Shown here in pieces: positions 1-8,260 of a stretch of 46,082 bases of DNA (positions are counted from its first letter, which is position 1; the number at the start of each line of letters is the position of its first letter). The stretch covers positions 1 to 46,082 of the forward strand of contig JAQWSN010000006.1 in the NCBI GenBank assembly GCA_029243165.1, in the 5' to 3' direction. The notes below the pieces were generated by a model that saw only the letters and a list, made by a program, of their open reading frames with translations, searched no databases and was not told where the DNA came from. A program made the position numbers and the translations under genes. The stretch is from Flavobacteriaceae bacterium. Lineage in GTDB: Bacteria > Bacteroidota > Bacteroidia > Flavobacteriales > Flavobacteriaceae.

Positions 1-74
1 TTAGTAAAGGTCAGAGTTTGGAGTATTACCACATTCCAGTATCAAAGATCAACAGGATACGGCTTATTTTTTCA

Positions 75-854
75 TTAATAATAATCTTCAGGTGTTGACA
101 TCCAAAAAGTACCTACAGAGTAAAGCGAATATGTTCCAATATTCATTTTCACAAATGGGAGTTCGTCCAAAAGCTTTGCGGCATCTTCTTTTGTTGATGC
201 ATTAATAAAAAAGACTAAAGCAGGGCTTTGCAGATCTTTTTTACCGATTTTTTCTACATCCAAATACACATTTTCAATAATTCCTTCATTCCATAGTTCA
301 ATAATTTTCATTCCTTGTTCTTCTACCATTTGTTCATACTTTTCGTCGTATTCAATTGGTGTCCAGACTACAGCAAATGAGTTTTTACTTTCTTGTGCTT
401 TTTGCATGGCTTTACTATTCCGTTTCAACCATTTAACTCCTACAGGATAGAGTTTGTATTTTGTGATTCCTGAGGTAAATGCAGGGGTTTTGTTCAGAAT
501 AGTTCTCACTTCTTTCTCACTTTTCCCATTGATTATGAAAAAGGCATTTGAGAACGTTTCTGTATCATTGAGTTGAGATTTAGTATTAATGTAGGCATTT
601 TCGATAATCCCTTTTTTCCATAGGTCATTTACTTCAGCTACCTGTTTTTGAATTATTGGAATAACATCTTCAATTGAATTTCCTTCTGTCCAGTCCCAAA
701 CCACGGCAAAAGATTTAATCGGACTGAAATTGATGTCGGTTTCAGTCTCAGTTTGTTGCCCGGATTTATTTTCATTCAGTTTGTTTTTTTTCTGTGAATT
801 CTGACAACTGGCAAAAATAAAGAGGCATAAAACGAGAATTAGGTTAGTTTTCAT
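75..854 (-). CDS. Lipoprotein with two tandem YciI/muconolactone-isomerase-like domains
   Basis: The 259-residue product begins with a lipoprotein signal peptide ending at Cys17 (FASC), so it is probably anchored to a membrane facing the periplasm. The mature part is an internal duplication: FAVVW starts both halves (about residues 49 and 160). Each half then has a helix with LW..GIIEN, a strand ending in FFI, and a short helix followed by Y.LY.VG..W. That pattern fits a dimeric alpha-beta barrel such as YciI or muconolactone isomerase, so the two copies may form an intramolecular dimer. It lies 17 bases downstream of the cytochrome b561 gene and is probably cotranscribed with it. I know of no enzymatic role; fold by pattern only. 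Confidence 0.72.
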   Translation of the reverse strand: MKTNLILVLCLFIFASCQNSQKKNKLNENKSGQQTETETDINFSPIKSFAVVWDWTEGNSIEDVIPIIQKQVAEVNDLWKKGIIENAYINTKSQLNDTETFSNAFFIINGKSEKEVRTILNKTPAFTSGITKYKLYPVGVKWLKRNSKAMQKAQESKNSFAVVWTPIEYDEKYEQMVEEQGMKIIELWNEGIIENVYLDVEKIGKKDLQSPALVFFINASTKEDAAKLLDELPFVKMNIGTYSLYSVGTFWMSTPEDYY

Positions 855-871
855 TGTATTTTGATTTTAAG

Positions 872-1402
872 TTAAAAGATTCTTTTTAGTGTATTTTCTT
901 TGGTCACCACATAGTGCTTTATTACTCCAGTAACATGAATGAGAAGCAGTAAAATCATCATTAGAGCCATGATTTCATGTGCTTCTAGTGAAGCTATTTC
1001 TGACGAGTTTTTAATTAAGTCGGGATTGTTTTTTTTCAATGCTTCTCCGTATCCGCCCATTACCAGAATTGCAATTCCTGAAAGTGAGAGTCCAAATAGT
1101 AAGATGTAGAAAGTGTTGTGTACCCCTATTACCAATTTGTTATTAAAAGTTGAACCCGTATTCAAGTCTGCAGGACGGGGAGATTTAAAAAAGATCCAAG
1201 TTCTAACAATTGTGAGAATAAAAACAAGGATTCCGACCACAGCATGAAGTTGTATTAGCCCCATTTTCTCGGAAGGTTCCAGTACTGACATGTATTTCCC
1301 GAGTGGAAACAAGAAGATTATTAAAAGAGCTGTTATCCAATGGATGGCAATGATTCCCTTACTGTATTTTTGAGTCAAGTCATTTTGAAATGTTTTTTTC
1401 AT
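872..1402 (-). CDS. Cytochrome b561 family membrane protein
   Basis: This 176-residue protein has four hydrophobic helices and the histidines expected of a di-heme b561-type cytochrome: H21 in the first helix (AIHW), H53 in the second (QLHAVVG), H95, H142 and H156/H163 in the last. It would pass electrons between quinol and a periplasmic acceptor in the inner membrane. The neighbouring gene downstream encodes a lipoprotein and the pair look like a two-gene operon. The acceptor cannot be told from the sequence. The start is the first ATG after the intergenic gap. Confidence 0.82.
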   Translation of the reverse strand: MKKTFQNDLTQKYSKGIIAIHWITALLIIFLFPLGKYMSVLEPSEKMGLIQLHAVVGILVFILTIVRTWIFFKSPRPADLNTGSTFNNKLVIGVHNTFYILLFGLSLSGIAILVMGGYGEALKKNNPDLIKNSSEIASLEAHEIMALMMILLLLIHVTGVIKHYVVTKENTLKRIF

Positions 1403-2045
1403 GAGATTTTATTTAGGTTAAGCTGATTGTTGTTTAAGCAGGGCAATTTCAAACCCGATTACTGGGTGTCCTTTATTGCTCAAAGCAGAAGAAACTCAAG
1501 TCATCTTAAGTTTAAGTATCGGATCAATGATTTTTAGGGTAGTAACAAATCGTGGAGTTGCAAGGCTTCATAAGTAAGATATTTTGATTGGGTTGACGAA
1601 ATCGAATGTATGAAAAAAAACCAAGAAAGAAAGAGGTTGGAGTTCTTACTAATCAGAATTTTGATTGAAAACCTAAGAGTAGGTAAAATTCAAAAAGATC
1701 CTCGGGGCAAGGACCTTTTCTGCAAAAAAATAAACATAAATCAAAATAAAAACCAAGGTTAAGTTCGGTTTGTTTTAGTCAAGAGGCGATTAGAAGATTT
1801 TTAGTGTTGAAGCACGATTTGAAGTGGTGTGCAAAATGTAGGGTTTTCAACGAAAAGAGCTAACCTTCATAGCCTCTGGGTGGGGATTTTCTATTTTGTG
1901 GTTGTTTTTTTTAAATATTTGATTAATAGACATGCTGTTAAATTTCTATTACAAATCTGTTATTTTTTTATTAAAACACCAACTAAAAAGTATTAACTGG
2001 ACGCTAAAAAGTTACAAACGCACTTAATGATGTAATAAATGGTAA
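1403..2045. other. 640-base intergenic gap with possible structured RNA
   Basis: No recognisable gene lies here. A near-perfect hairpin at about 1691-1717 (AAAAG.TCCT against AGGA.CTTTT, one A-C mismatch) is flanked by T or A runs and could end transcription on either strand, for example for the ZIP gene downstream on the minus strand. Bases 1782-1877 can fold as a closing helix (AGAGGC with GCCTCT) around two smaller helices (GCAC/GTGC and AGGGTT/AACCTT). A 50-codon ATG frame at 1610-1762 and a short minus-strand frame near 1421-1497 show no family resemblance I recognise. The rest is AT-rich with T runs. Confidence 0.35.
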
Positions 2046-2729
2046 TTAGAGTAAGTAAGAAAGCCCAAACCCAAGTAAGATGATTAGAAGTTTTCGGATA
2101 TTGAATGCGTGTCCTTGATTACTTTCAAATAAAATGGTAGTTGCAATGTGGAGTAACATACCAATAACCAAAGCTGTGAGAGGGGGTATCCAGGGTGCCA
2201 GTCCATTGATGTTTGCGAAGAAAAAACTCCCCGCTGGGCTCATTAGGGAAAAGAAAAGGAGACAAAAAAGCTTTAGAACTGGAGTTACCCTGAGCTGCCA
2301 TATCATTAAAAACAAAACCATTCCGATCGGAATTTTATGAATAAAAATTCCCCAAACGAGTGCATCTTCCTGCTTCATAGGGATTCCCTCAATAAATGCA
2401 TGGATGCAAAGGCTGAAAAATAAAAGCCAAGGGAGTTTAGTCTTGGATTGAACATGCGTATGTCCGTGTTCAGCTCCTTGGGAAAGAAATTCCAGGATAA
2501 TTTGTAAAATCAATCCTGAAACTATCCAGATTCCTGCATCAAATCCAGCGTGTAAAAAGACATTTGGAAGCAGATGGAAAATGGTGATGCCCAGTAAAAA
2601 GGCCCCACTAAAGGATAAGATGAGTTTAAGTCCCTTAGGAGATTTAGGTTTTACAATAAAAGCGACACCCATGCCCAAAAGAGCACCAAAAAAGGGAAGT
2701 AAGTAGTTGAATGAAAAACTTGATAACAT
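2046..2729 (-). CDS. ZIP family metal permease
   Basis: This 227-residue membrane protein carries the ZIP transporter signature in helix IV, HAFIEGIP (H110, E114), and a second metal-site histidine in helix V (HKIP, H131). A short His-rich loop, EHGHTH at residues 87-92, lies in the variable cytoplasmic region between helices III and IV. It probably imports a divalent metal such as zinc, although the helix V site is altered from the usual H-E/N-x-P-x-E form, so the substrate is uncertain. It is divergently oriented from the THUMP methyltransferase gene. On the minus strand a TAATTTTG element at about 2761-2768 could be its -7 box. Confidence 0.85.
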   Translation of the reverse strand: MLSSFSFNYLLPFFGALLGMGVAFIVKPKSPKGLKLILSFSGAFLLGITIFHLLPNVFLHAGFDAGIWIVSGLILQIILEFLSQGAEHGHTHVQSKTKLPWLLFFSLCIHAFIEGIPMKQEDALVWGIFIHKIPIGMVLFLMIWQLRVTPVLKLFCLLFFSLMSPAGSFFFANINGLAPWIPPLTALVIGMLLHIATTILFESNQGHAFNIRKLLIILLGFGLSYLL

Positions 2730-2792
2730 ACAAGTGGTCTAAAGACACATTTGTAGCCAAAATTAAAGTATTTTTGACCGTTAAAACTCAGG

Positions 2793-3956
2793 ATGGAAGA
2801 AAATTTTAAAATGGTAGCGAAGACCTTCTACGGTTTTGAAGCGATTTTGGCAAAAGAATTACTGCAGTTAGGTGCTCAAAACATCAAACCCGGCAATCGA
2901 ATGGTTTCTTTTGTAGGCGATCTGGGCTTTTTGTACAAAGCCAATCTTTGCCTGCGTACCGCCCTAAAAATTCTTAAACCCATCCATTCTGCAAGAGTTG
3001 AAAATGAAGAAGCACTGTATCAATTATTCTATGATTTTCAGTGGGAAGATTATCTGGATGTCGATTCCAAATTTGCAATAGATAGTGTGGTAAATGGAAC
3101 GCTGTTTACGCATTCTCAGTTTGCCTCTCAAAAGGCCAAAGACGGCTTAGTAGATCGGTTTAGAGACCGCTCTAACGAACGTCCTAGTGTAGATTTAAAA
3201 CGCCCTGACCTTCGTATCAATATTCATATTCAGGAAGATTTTTGTACCCTTTCTCTTGACAGTTCAGGGGCTTCATTGCACCATAGGGGATATCGAACTG
3301 CAACAAATATGGCTCCTTTGAATGAGGTACTTGCAGCTGGTCTGATTCAACTCTCGGGCTGGAAAGGAAATACAGATTTTTTAGACCCCATGTGCGGTAG
3401 TGGAACTTTGGTAATAGAAGCAGCACTTTTTGCGTGTAATATCCCAGCCAATATTAATAGAAAAGTATTTGCTTTTGAAAAATGGATTGATTGGGACGCA
3501 GATTTATTTGAGAAAATTCAAGAAAGTCAACTTAAAAAAATTAAAAACCCCGGAATTAAAATTAAAGGATCAGACAAAGCTCCTTCTGCCATTGAAAAAG
3601 CATTGATCAATGTTGAAAATGCCAACTTAACGGAATTTATTGAAATAGAAAAAAAGGACTTTTTTCAGCTGGAAAAACAAACTACCGGACCGCTACATCT
3701 TTTAACGAACCCGCCCTACGGAGAACGCTTAGAAGGCGATATGAACGCATTGTATCAAAGCATTGGCGATTCTTTTAAACAGAGCTTTCCCAACACTCAT
3801 GCTTGGCTTATCAGTTCCAATAGTGAAGCCCTTAAAAATGTTGGACTGCGACCTAGTAGGAAAATTAAACTTTTTAACGGTAAATTGGAATCTCGATTGT
3901 TGTACTATCCTATTTACGAGGGAACCAAACGGACGCATAAATTAAAAAAAGAGTAG
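2793..3956 (+). CDS. THUMP-domain class I SAM-dependent RNA methyltransferase (RlmL N-terminal/YpsC type)
   Basis: The 387-residue protein has an N-terminal THUMP RNA-binding domain (about residues 45-155) and a Rossmann methyltransferase domain. The SAM-binding motif DPMCGSGT starts at about residue 198, and the amino-methylation motif TNPPYGERL is near 305. This combination is that of the RlmL/YpsC family, which makes N2-methylguanine in 23S rRNA (G2445 in E. coli). The E. coli protein is fused to an RlmK domain; that second half is absent here, as usual outside Proteobacteria. The target base is therefore inferred from homology only. Confidence 0.88.
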   Translation: MEENFKMVAKTFYGFEAILAKELLQLGAQNIKPGNRMVSFVGDLGFLYKANLCLRTALKILKPIHSARVENEEALYQLFYDFQWEDYLDVDSKFAIDSVVNGTLFTHSQFASQKAKDGLVDRFRDRSNERPSVDLKRPDLRINIHIQEDFCTLSLDSSGASLHHRGYRTATNMAPLNEVLAAGLIQLSGWKGNTDFLDPMCGSGTLVIEAALFACNIPANINRKVFAFEKWIDWDADLFEKIQESQLKKIKNPGIKIKGSDKAPSAIEKALINVENANLTEFIEIEKKDFFQLEKQTTGPLHLLTNPPYGERLEGDMNALYQSIGDSFKQSFPNTHAWLISSNSEALKNVGLRPSRKIKLFNGKLESRLLYYPIYEGTKRTHKLKKE

Positions 3957-4037
3957 TTCCTTTTTAAACCTCAAAATCCAAAATCTTTTCTTTTTAAAAT
4001 AAAAACACAGCGGCAAAATCGCTTCTTTTTACGGTTA

Positions 4038-4073
4038 AAAATTAAATACTTATTTAAATAAGTATTTAATTTT
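4038..4073. repeat. 36-base perfect AT-rich palindrome
   Basis: The half-site AAAATTAAATACTTATTT is followed directly by its exact reverse complement, with no spacer. There is no T-run typical of an intrinsic terminator on one side only, but it lies between the end of the THUMP methyltransferase gene and the end of the DUF6048 gene, so a cruciform or bidirectional termination role is possible. A symmetrical protein-binding site is the alternative. A 32-codon minus-strand frame (4072-4170) ends inside it. Confidence 0.8.
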
Positions 4074-4230
4074 AATGCTCAATAATTCTTTGCAAAGCCT
4101 TTAATTCATTGACTTTAGTCCGTAAATCTGGAGGGTTGAAGAAGATGTTTTGGCAGGAAGCGAAAATCATAGAAAATGAATAGCTTAAATAAGGTAACAC
4201 TCTTTTTTGCAAAAAGGATCACAGATTAAC

Positions 4231-4974
4231 CTACTTTTTAAACCGAAAGGGGATTCTGTAGGTTAGGGTGTAATTAAAGCTTGCTCCAAATTTATTGTCC
4301 TCGGTTTTTTTATTAAAACCCGGAATGTAAATATTGTCAAAATTTTCAGGAACGGTATCACTCAACAAGCGGTTTAGTCTGAGGCTGAGACCCAGATAAA
4401 TGTTGTTGATGACTTGAACCTTAAAACCCGCCACAAATTCCAACCAAAAGGCGTTTAAATTGGGTCGTTCTCCGGTTGCGTATCCCGAGCTGATTTTTGT
4501 TTCAGGATCTTGCCAAAAAGGGGTTCGATCCAAAAGTGTGTAGGCATTTACAAACTGACTGTGACTGCTGGAGGCCAAACGAAGTCCCAACACTACATGA
4601 TTGTCCATGCCCTCCCAGTTATCGTACATATTGTAATCAAATCCAATTTTGTAATAGGTTCCTTTGGTGGTCAGATTGATCTGTTCGGATTGTTCTGTGA
4701 TTTCTACACTACCTACTTCTGCTGCAATAAACAAATCCTTTTTGATCCGAAGGTCAGCAACCGCTTCAAAGCCTTGAAAATCATCGCTGGATTGAGAGCG
4801 AATGAGGCGGTACAAATCTGCGCCAAAACGCAAACTCAGAGGAATCTTTTCTATTACCTCCAAGCTGTCAGCAACTTCAAGGTCTGTAGCCAGCGTTTCG
4901 GTTTCTTGACCGTTGACCAACAGTACTCCCAAAAGGAGACTAGAACAAAATACCCAAGTGCGCAGCAGTTTCAT
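4231..4974 (-). CDS. DUF6048 family predicted outer-membrane protein
   Basis: The 247-residue product has a cleavable signal peptide (hydrophobic residues 4-20, then VNGQ) and about 180 residues of alternating beta-strand pattern with aromatic strand ends, ending in ..YRIPFRFKK. This matches the DUF6048 family of Bacteroidota, which I would predict to be a small outer-membrane barrel. Its start overlaps the end of the DUF6452 gene by 35 bases, and that gene overlaps rlmD, so the three are translationally coupled. Function is unknown. Confidence 0.75.
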   Translation of the reverse strand: MKLLRTWVFCSSLLLGVLLVNGQETETLATDLEVADSLEVIEKIPLSLRFGADLYRLIRSQSSDDFQGFEAVADLRIKKDLFIAAEVGSVEITEQSEQINLTTKGTYYKIGFDYNMYDNWEGMDNHVVLGLRLASSSHSQFVNAYTLLDRTPFWQDPETKISSGYATGERPNLNAFWLEFVAGFKVQVINNIYLGLSLRLNRLLSDTVPENFDNIYIPGFNKKTEDNKFGASFNYTLTYRIPFRFKK

Positions 4975-5431
4975 CTGAAATGGTGTCTTTTAAAATTACA
5001 GCTCCTTTAATCCAATTATTTCCTGAATTTAAAATAAGGATTGGAGATTGGTCTAGAATAAAATTGGCACGATAGCCACAAGCTCGATTAATAAATTGAT
5101 CGACCCGTTGATAATTAATTTGTAGGGTATCAATATTTTCATCTTGACTCCCTTGATTTAAAATAAATTCAAATTGTGTCACGGCTTCAGTTATCTGAAG
5201 AGGAAGCGCCAGTGAATCGCCTGAACTTACCGCTAAAATGTTTTCTGTTCCCAGAGGACGTATTGTAAATCCTGAGGGTGTTTTTTGAGTATTGTTTTCA
5301 TTTTCAAGCATCAAAACAATCAGGTCAGGAGTTCCTTCAACAGAGGATATGCAGATATCGTCTTTTTCACATTGAGTAAAAAATCCAAGACCAATGAAAA
5401 GGATAAGAATTTTAAATTTAAGCGTGTCCAT
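4940..5431 (-). CDS. DUF6452 family lipoprotein
   Basis: I place the start at the ATG at 5431, giving 163 residues that begin with a lipoprotein signal ending at FFTQC; an upstream in-frame ATG at 5461 would put ten residues before it and spoil the signal. The mature part matches the DUF6452 pattern: CEKDDIC near the start, then beta-rich sequence with R-x-C-G-Y-R near residue 130. It overlaps the end of rlmD by 14 bases and the start of the DUF6048 gene by 35. The conserved pairing suggests a lipoprotein working with the DUF6048 barrel, but no function is known. Confidence 0.75.
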   Translation of the reverse strand: MDTLKFKILILFIGLGFFTQCEKDDICISSVEGTPDLIVLMLENENNTQKTPSGFTIRPLGTENILAVSSGDSLALPLQITEAVTQFEFILNQGSQDENIDTLQINYQRVDQFINRACGYRANFILDQSPILILNSGNNWIKGAVILKDTISDETAAHLGILF

Positions 5432-6842
5432 TGATGGAATTAGATTGTAAAAGTACAACATTTTCTACATGATGGGTTTGGGGAAACATATCTACAGCTT
5501 GACTTTTCACTACCTGATAATGCGCTTTGAGTAGTTCTAAATCGCGCGCTTGGGTGGCACTATTGCAACTGACATACACTATGCGTTTCGGATTGAGTTT
5601 TAGTAATTGAGAGATCACGTCTTTGTGCATCCCATCTCTAGGTGGGTCTGTAATTACAACATCGGCTTTTCCGTATTTCTGAATGAAATCGTCATTAAAA
5701 CACACTTTCATGTCACCGACCTCAAAATGGGCATTTTGAATACCGTTTAACGTTGCATTTTGGTTTGCTGCTTTTATTGCTTCAGGAACCGATTCAATAC
5801 CGACCACCTTTTTACACTGCTTAGCGATGCTCAAGGCAATGGTTCCTGTTCCAGTGTAAAGGTCATAAACCGTATCTTGGGGTTGGAGTTGGGCAAAATC
5901 TTGAGCAATGGCGTACAAAAGCCCAGCTTGTTTGGGATTGGTTTGATAAAACGATTTCGCAGTAATTCGAAATTGCAAATCGTCCAAATGTTCGGTTATG
6001 TAGTCGTTTCCACTAAAACAATGAATTTCTTGGTCGTAAAGGCTGTCGTTTCCTTTGGAATTTATGCAATAAAGAAGCGAACTTACTTGAGGAAAACGCT
6101 CTTTGATAAAGTTCAACAACAATTCAATCTCCTTTTTCTTTTTTTCAAAAAACTGCACCAATACCATAACCTCACCCCCAAGTGTATTCCGAATCATTAA
6201 GGTTCTTAAAAAACCTTTTTGGGCCCTTGAATCAAAAAATTCCATCTTCTGTTCAATAGCAAACGATTTGACTGCATTTCGGATTTTATTGGATGGATCA
6301 GCCTGTAAGTGACATTTGTTGACATCTACAATTTTGTCCCACATTTGAGGTTTGTGAAATCCCAGTCCATTCCGTTCTATTTCTGTTCCTTGAGCAATTT
6401 CTTCAGAAGTGAGCCAGCGTTTGTTGGAAAAAGAAAACTCCATTTTATTTCTGTAGAAATAAGGATTTTCAGCTTTCAAAATGGGAAGAACCTCCAGGGG
6501 TTGTATTTTCCCTATGTTCTTTAGGTTGTGCAAAACTCCTTTTTCTTTAAACTTCAGTTGGGCAGGGTAGGAAAGATGCTGCCATTTACAACCACCACAG
6601 ACTCCAAAGTGTTCGCACTGCGGTTCCGTACGATCTTCTGAAGTTTGAACCCAATGTGTTGGTTCTGCCTCAAAGTAGCCTCTTCTTTTTTTGTAAACCC
6701 GAACATCTACCACATCACCTGGAACGGTATTTTTAATAAAATAAACCGCACCCTCTTTGGATTTTGCAACACCCATCCCTTTGGCATTGATGTCCATAAC
6801 GTTTAGTGCTTGCTCTGTTCTGTTTATCTTTTTTCTTGACAT
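5418..6842 (-). CDS. rlmD: 23S rRNA (uracil-1939-C5)-methyltransferase RlmD
   Basis: This 474-residue enzyme has an N-terminal TRAM domain (about residues 10-65) and the four cysteines that bind a [4Fe-4S] cluster: C76, C82 and C85 in the CEHFGVCGGC segment, plus C177. The SAM-binding motif DLYTGTGTI is at 327-335, the DPPR motif at 399-402, and the catalytic cysteine is C426 in VYVSCNS. The family methylates U1939 of 23S rRNA at C5. It leads the minus-strand unit with DUF6452 and DUF6048. The TrmFO-independent RumA family includes close paralogs acting on U747, so the exact base is inferred. Confidence 0.93.
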   Translation of the reverse strand: MSRKKINRTEQALNVMDINAKGMGVAKSKEGAVYFIKNTVPGDVVDVRVYKKRRGYFEAEPTHWVQTSEDRTEPQCEHFGVCGGCKWQHLSYPAQLKFKEKGVLHNLKNIGKIQPLEVLPILKAENPYFYRNKMEFSFSNKRWLTSEEIAQGTEIERNGLGFHKPQMWDKIVDVNKCHLQADPSNKIRNAVKSFAIEQKMEFFDSRAQKGFLRTLMIRNTLGGEVMVLVQFFEKKKKEIELLLNFIKERFPQVSSLLYCINSKGNDSLYDQEIHCFSGNDYITEHLDDLQFRITAKSFYQTNPKQAGLLYAIAQDFAQLQPQDTVYDLYTGTGTIALSIAKQCKKVVGIESVPEAIKAANQNATLNGIQNAHFEVGDMKVCFNDDFIQKYGKADVVITDPPRDGMHKDVISQLLKLNPKRIVYVSCNSATQARDLELLKAHYQVVKSQAVDMFPQTHHVENVVLLQSNSINGHA

Positions 6843-6885
6843 GGTGCAAATGTAATTGGCTTGGCAAAATAAATCACTATGTCAA

Positions 6886-6919
6886 TTGGGTTTTTGAATC
6901 TTAATATTTCTTACTTTTG
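6886..6919 (+). promoter_or_regulatory. Putative promoter of rocD
   Basis: TACTTTTG at 6912-6919 fits the Bacteroidota -7 consensus TAnnTTTG exactly. A TTG at 6886-6888 gives a 23-base spacer, at the long end of the accepted range; another TTG at 6894-6896 gives 15. Transcription would start near 6926, leaving a leader of about 37 bases before the rocD ATG. Confidence 0.55.
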
Positions 6920-6962
6920 GAAGTGAAATTGTATTAATTAAGTTCCTTAAATTTTATCCCCT

Positions 6963-8237
6963 ATGGAGACGATCAGCAAGGCATCAAATTTTATTGATTT
7001 AGAGTTAGATAATGGAGCACACGACTACCACCCTATACCGGTTGTTTTAGAACGAGGTGAAGGGGTTTATTTGTGGGATGTAGATGGTAAAAAATATTTT
7101 GACTTTTTATCCGCTTATTCTGCTGTAAACCAAGGACATTGCCATCCTAGAATCGTAAACGCTTTAAAAAATCAAGCCAAAACCCTTACCCTTACTTCTA
7201 GAGCCTTTCACAACAATAAGTTGGGAAGCTACATGAAATACGTAACGGATTATTTCAATTTTGAACGTTTGCTACCCTCAAATACAGGAGCAGAGGCAGT
7301 AGAAGCGGCCATAAAAATTACTCGAAAGTGGGGCTACACTGTCAAAGGAATTCCCGAAAATAAAGCTGAAATCATCGTTTGTTCCCAAAATTTTCACGGG
7401 CGTACTTCAACCATTATTTCCTTTTCAAGTGATCCCGGTTCAAAATCGAATTTTGGACCCCATGCCCAAGGGTTTATTACCATACCCTACAATGATATTG
7501 AAGCATTGGAAGCCGTTCTTGAAACCCACCCTCATGTGGCGGGCTTTTTGGTTGAACCCATTCAAGGCGAAGCGGGAGTTTACACTCCTGATGAAGATTT
7601 TATCAAGAAAGCCAAAGCGCTCTGTTCGGAATTCAATGTGCTGCTTATGGCAGATGAAATTCAAACAGGAATCGGTAGAACAGGGTCTTTATTGGCTGTA
7701 TGCGGAACATGCAGCTGCGAAGGGCATTGCCAACAACAGCCAGATACCTACACAAGGCCTGATGTTCTGATCCTGGGAAAAGCAATCAGTGGAGGCGCGT
7801 ATCCCGTTTCAGCGGTATTGTGTGACAGTGAAATTATGGATGTGATTCAACCCGGTCAACACGGAAGTACCTTTGGAGGAAATCCGATGGCTTGTTCAGT
7901 TGCTATGGAAGCTTTGGAGGTCATACGCGATGAAAAATTAACTCAGAATGCCAGACGGTTAGGAAAACTTTTCAGAGCTGAAATGCAAGCCTACATTGAT
8001 CAAAGTTCAATCGTATTAAAAGTTCGTGGGAGAGGACTTCTAAACGCCATTGTGATCAACGACTCAGAAGACAGTAAAACAGCATGGAACATTTGCTTGA
8101 AGCTTATGGAAAATGGCTTGCTTGCCAAACCTACTCACGGCAATATTATTCGCTTTGCACCTCCTTTGATTATGACAGAAGAACAATTAAGAGAATGCAT
8201 AGTAATCATCATTAGTACCCTAAAATCTTTTGAATAA
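6963..8237 (+). CDS. rocD: Ornithine aminotransferase
   Basis: The 424-residue protein is a class III, PLP-dependent aminotransferase. It converts ornithine and 2-oxoglutarate to glutamate semialdehyde and glutamate in arginine/proline metabolism. Visible landmarks are NTGAEAVEAAIK, the FHGRT segment, the cofactor aspartate in ADEIQTGIGRTG, and the Schiff-base lysine in LGKAISGG (about K273). Between these last two lies an insertion with four cysteines (C247, C250, C252, C256), which standard ornithine aminotransferases outside this lineage lack. A good promoter element precedes it, and the cysteine desulfurase gene follows after 23 bases. Confidence 0.93.
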   Translation: METISKASNFIDLELDNGAHDYHPIPVVLERGEGVYLWDVDGKKYFDFLSAYSAVNQGHCHPRIVNALKNQAKTLTLTSRAFHNNKLGSYMKYVTDYFNFERLLPSNTGAEAVEAAIKITRKWGYTVKGIPENKAEIIVCSQNFHGRTSTIISFSSDPGSKSNFGPHAQGFITIPYNDIEALEAVLETHPHVAGFLVEPIQGEAGVYTPDEDFIKKAKALCSEFNVLLMADEIQTGIGRTGSLLAVCGTCSCEGHCQQQPDTYTRPDVLILGKAISGGAYPVSAVLCDSEIMDVIQPGQHGSTFGGNPMACSVAMEALEVIRDEKLTQNARRLGKLFRAEMQAYIDQSSIVLKVRGRGLLNAIVINDSEDSKTAWNICLKLMENGLLAKPTHGNIIRFAPPLIMTEEQLRECIVIIISTLKSFE

Positions 8238-8260
8238 TAATCAATTAAGATCGGTCAAAG

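Noticed and set aside
1-98. Plus-strand open frames entering from the left edge, ending at 78 or 98, which could be the end of a gene converging on the lipoprotein gene
   Set aside because: Two frames are equally open over so short a stretch and neither shows a family pattern I recognise, so no call can be supported.
1421-1497. Minus-strand frame reading LSNKGHPVIGFEIALL before a stop, possibly a gene remnant
   Set aside because: It is about 25 codons, has no start codon and no identifiable relative.
1610-1762. 50-codon ATG frame, Lys/Asn-rich, in the gap after the b561 gene
   Set aside because: It has no family pattern, contains the terminator-like hairpin and reads like AT-rich chance sequence.
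4072-4170. 32-codon minus-strand frame ending LKALQRIIEH
   Set aside because: It looks somewhat protein-like at its C-terminus but has no upstream extension, no clear start signal and no family match; its stop lies in the palindrome.
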